In this document: positions 63,243 to 64,000 of the stretch, one piece after another
Layout: the number at the start of each line of letters is the position of its first letter
Position numbering within the stretch: the first letter of the stretch is position 1
Source: Flagellimonas oceanensis
GTDB taxonomy: Bacteria > Bacteroidota > Bacteroidia > Flavobacteriales > Flavobacteriaceae
Direction: 5' to 3'
Assembly: GCF_003992595.1 (NCBI RefSeq)
Contig: NZ_RZNA01000047.1
Location: 62,001-126,000 of the forward strand
Length of the DNA stretch: 64,000 nt
Made by a program: the position numbers and the translations under genes
The notes under the pieces: generated by a model
Database searches by the model: none
The model's input: the letters and a program-made list of their open reading frames with translations, nothing else
What the model was told of the DNA's origin: nothing

Positions 63243-64000
63243 TGCATATCACAATCCGGTATTGCTGAGGGAATCAGTGGATGGATTGCAAATAAAAGAG
63301 GATGGAGTGTACGTGGATGTCACTTTTGGTGGCGGCGGACACTCCAAAGAAATTTTGAAAAGATTGGGTAGTGGCGGAAAGTTGTTCGCGTTTGATCAAG
63401 ATGAAGATGCCCTTCAGAATACATTAAATGATGAAAGGTTTCAGTTGATCAATCAGAATTTTCGCTACCTCAAACAGTTTTTAAAGTTCTATGGCATTCG
63501 GAAAGTTGATGGAATCTTGGCGGATTTTGGGGTTTCCTCCCATCAGTTCGATGAAGCCGAGCGCGGTTTCTCCATTCGGTTCAATGCAGATTTGGATATG
63601 CGGATGGATAAAAACAATGAGTTGTCGGCCTTTCAGGTGGTGAACACCTATTCCCAAGAAGATTTAGCGTCGGTTCTTTTTCAGTACGGTGAATTGCGAA
63701 ATGCAAATGCCATGGCCAGGACAATTGTTGCGGCCAGATCGGAAGAACCCATCAAAACGACCGACGACCTTAAAAAGGTGCTGGTGAAGTTTTTGCCCAA
63801 AATGAAGGAGAACAAAATTTTGGCACAAATCTATCAAGCCATTAGGATAGAGGTGAACCAAGAGATTGCAGTGCTCAAGGAATTTTTGGAGCAAGTGCCC
63901 GAGGTGCTGAAAGAAGGTGGACGGTTGAGTTTGATCAGTTACCACTCCTTGGAAGATCGGTTGGCCAAGCGCTTTATCCGGGCCGGTAAGTTTGACGGCG
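63235..64000 (+). CDS. rsmH: 16S rRNA (cytosine-1402-N4) methyltransferase, incomplete
   Basis: The first 255 residues are present. YVDVTFGGGGHSKEIL is the SAM-binding motif, FDQDEDALQNT follows, and ILADFGVSSHQFDEAERGFS is a family signature. It methylates C1402 of 16S rRNA. The frame continues past the window end without a stop. Confidence 0.96.
   Translation, partial: MSSAYHNPVLLRESVDGLQIKEDGVYVDVTFGGGGHSKEILKRLGSGGKLFAFDQDEDALQNTLNDERFQLINQNFRYLKQFLKFYGIRKVDGILADFGVSSHQFDEAERGFSIRFNADLDMRMDKNNELSAFQVVNTYSQEDLASVLFQYGELRNANAMARTIVAARSEEPIKTTDDLKKVLVKFLPKMKENKILAQIYQAIRIEVNQEIAVLKEFLEQVPEVLKEGGRLSLISYHSLEDRLAKRFIRAGKFDG

Overview
This window is chromosomal DNA from a marine-type member of the Flavobacteriaceae (Bacteroidota), most like the Muricauda/Allomuricauda group by general appearance; the genus is an inference. 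Support comes from gliding genes (gldA, gldB, gldC), a two-gene methionine synthase, an aspartokinase/homoserine dehydrogenase with an alpha/beta-hydrolase front end, DUF3857/transglutaminase proteins, weak Shine-Dalgarno signals, several TTG/GTG starts, and repeated promoter-like TTG-N(about 19-24)-TAnnTTTG sites. No rRNA, tRNA, CRISPR array, transposase, integrase or prophage gene was seen; this is mainly a housekeeping and biosynthetic region.

Layout. 1-4.8 kb: a partial serine hydrolase, a deoxynucleoside kinase, metK behind a long structured leader, and an Xaa-Pro-peptidase-like lipoprotein. 4.9-9.6 kb: a SAM-I riboswitch and the fused homoserine-acyltransferase-like/aspartokinase/homoserine dehydrogenase gene with metZ. 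9.7-17.5 kb: an Rrf2 regulator followed by a sulfate-assimilation operon (DUF2061, cysH, cysD, cysN, sulfite reductase with a HEPN tail, cobA, ferredoxin reductase). 17.5-19.3 kb: an AraC regulator and a short-chain dehydrogenase. 19.4-24.3 kb: a second, enlarged SAM-I riboswitch, split metH and metF. 24.3-29.9 kb: envelope proteins, a serine hydrolase, a PLP decarboxylase and gldA. 30.1-34.2 kb: an aromatic amino acid operon (pheA, aminotransferase, tyrA, DAHP synthase/chorismate mutase) behind a Phe/Tyr-rich leader peptide and attenuator. 34.3-46.8 kb: an adhesin-like beta-helix protein, rsgA, dtd, three tandem DUF3857 proteins, a MazG-like gene, aroA, queA and rlmN. 47-50.6 kb: a polyprenyl synthetase and a sigma factor/membrane protein/outer-membrane protein operon. 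50.6-62.5 kb: small proteins, an oxygenase, a flavodoxin, a second CocE-type hydrolase, dnaG, an atypical response regulator, nadE, gldBC, pirin, engB and a hydrolase. 62.7 kb to the end: mraZ and rsmH, the start of the division/cell-wall cluster.

The genes work together around sulfur and methionine: sulfate is activated and reduced to sulfide (cys operon), siroheme and electrons are supplied by cobA and the ferredoxin reductase, the fused enzyme and MetZ make homocysteine, MetH/MetF methylate it, and MetK makes SAM. Three separate RNA leaders, two SAM-I riboswitches and one unrecognised structured leader at metK, seem to control this network. The most unusual items are that metK leader, the complete pheA attenuator, a palindromic repeat lodged in the second SAM-I aptamer, pseudo-transglutaminase paralogues, a response regulator with Glu in place of the phospho-acceptor Asp, and a primase whose zinc ligands are all replaced.
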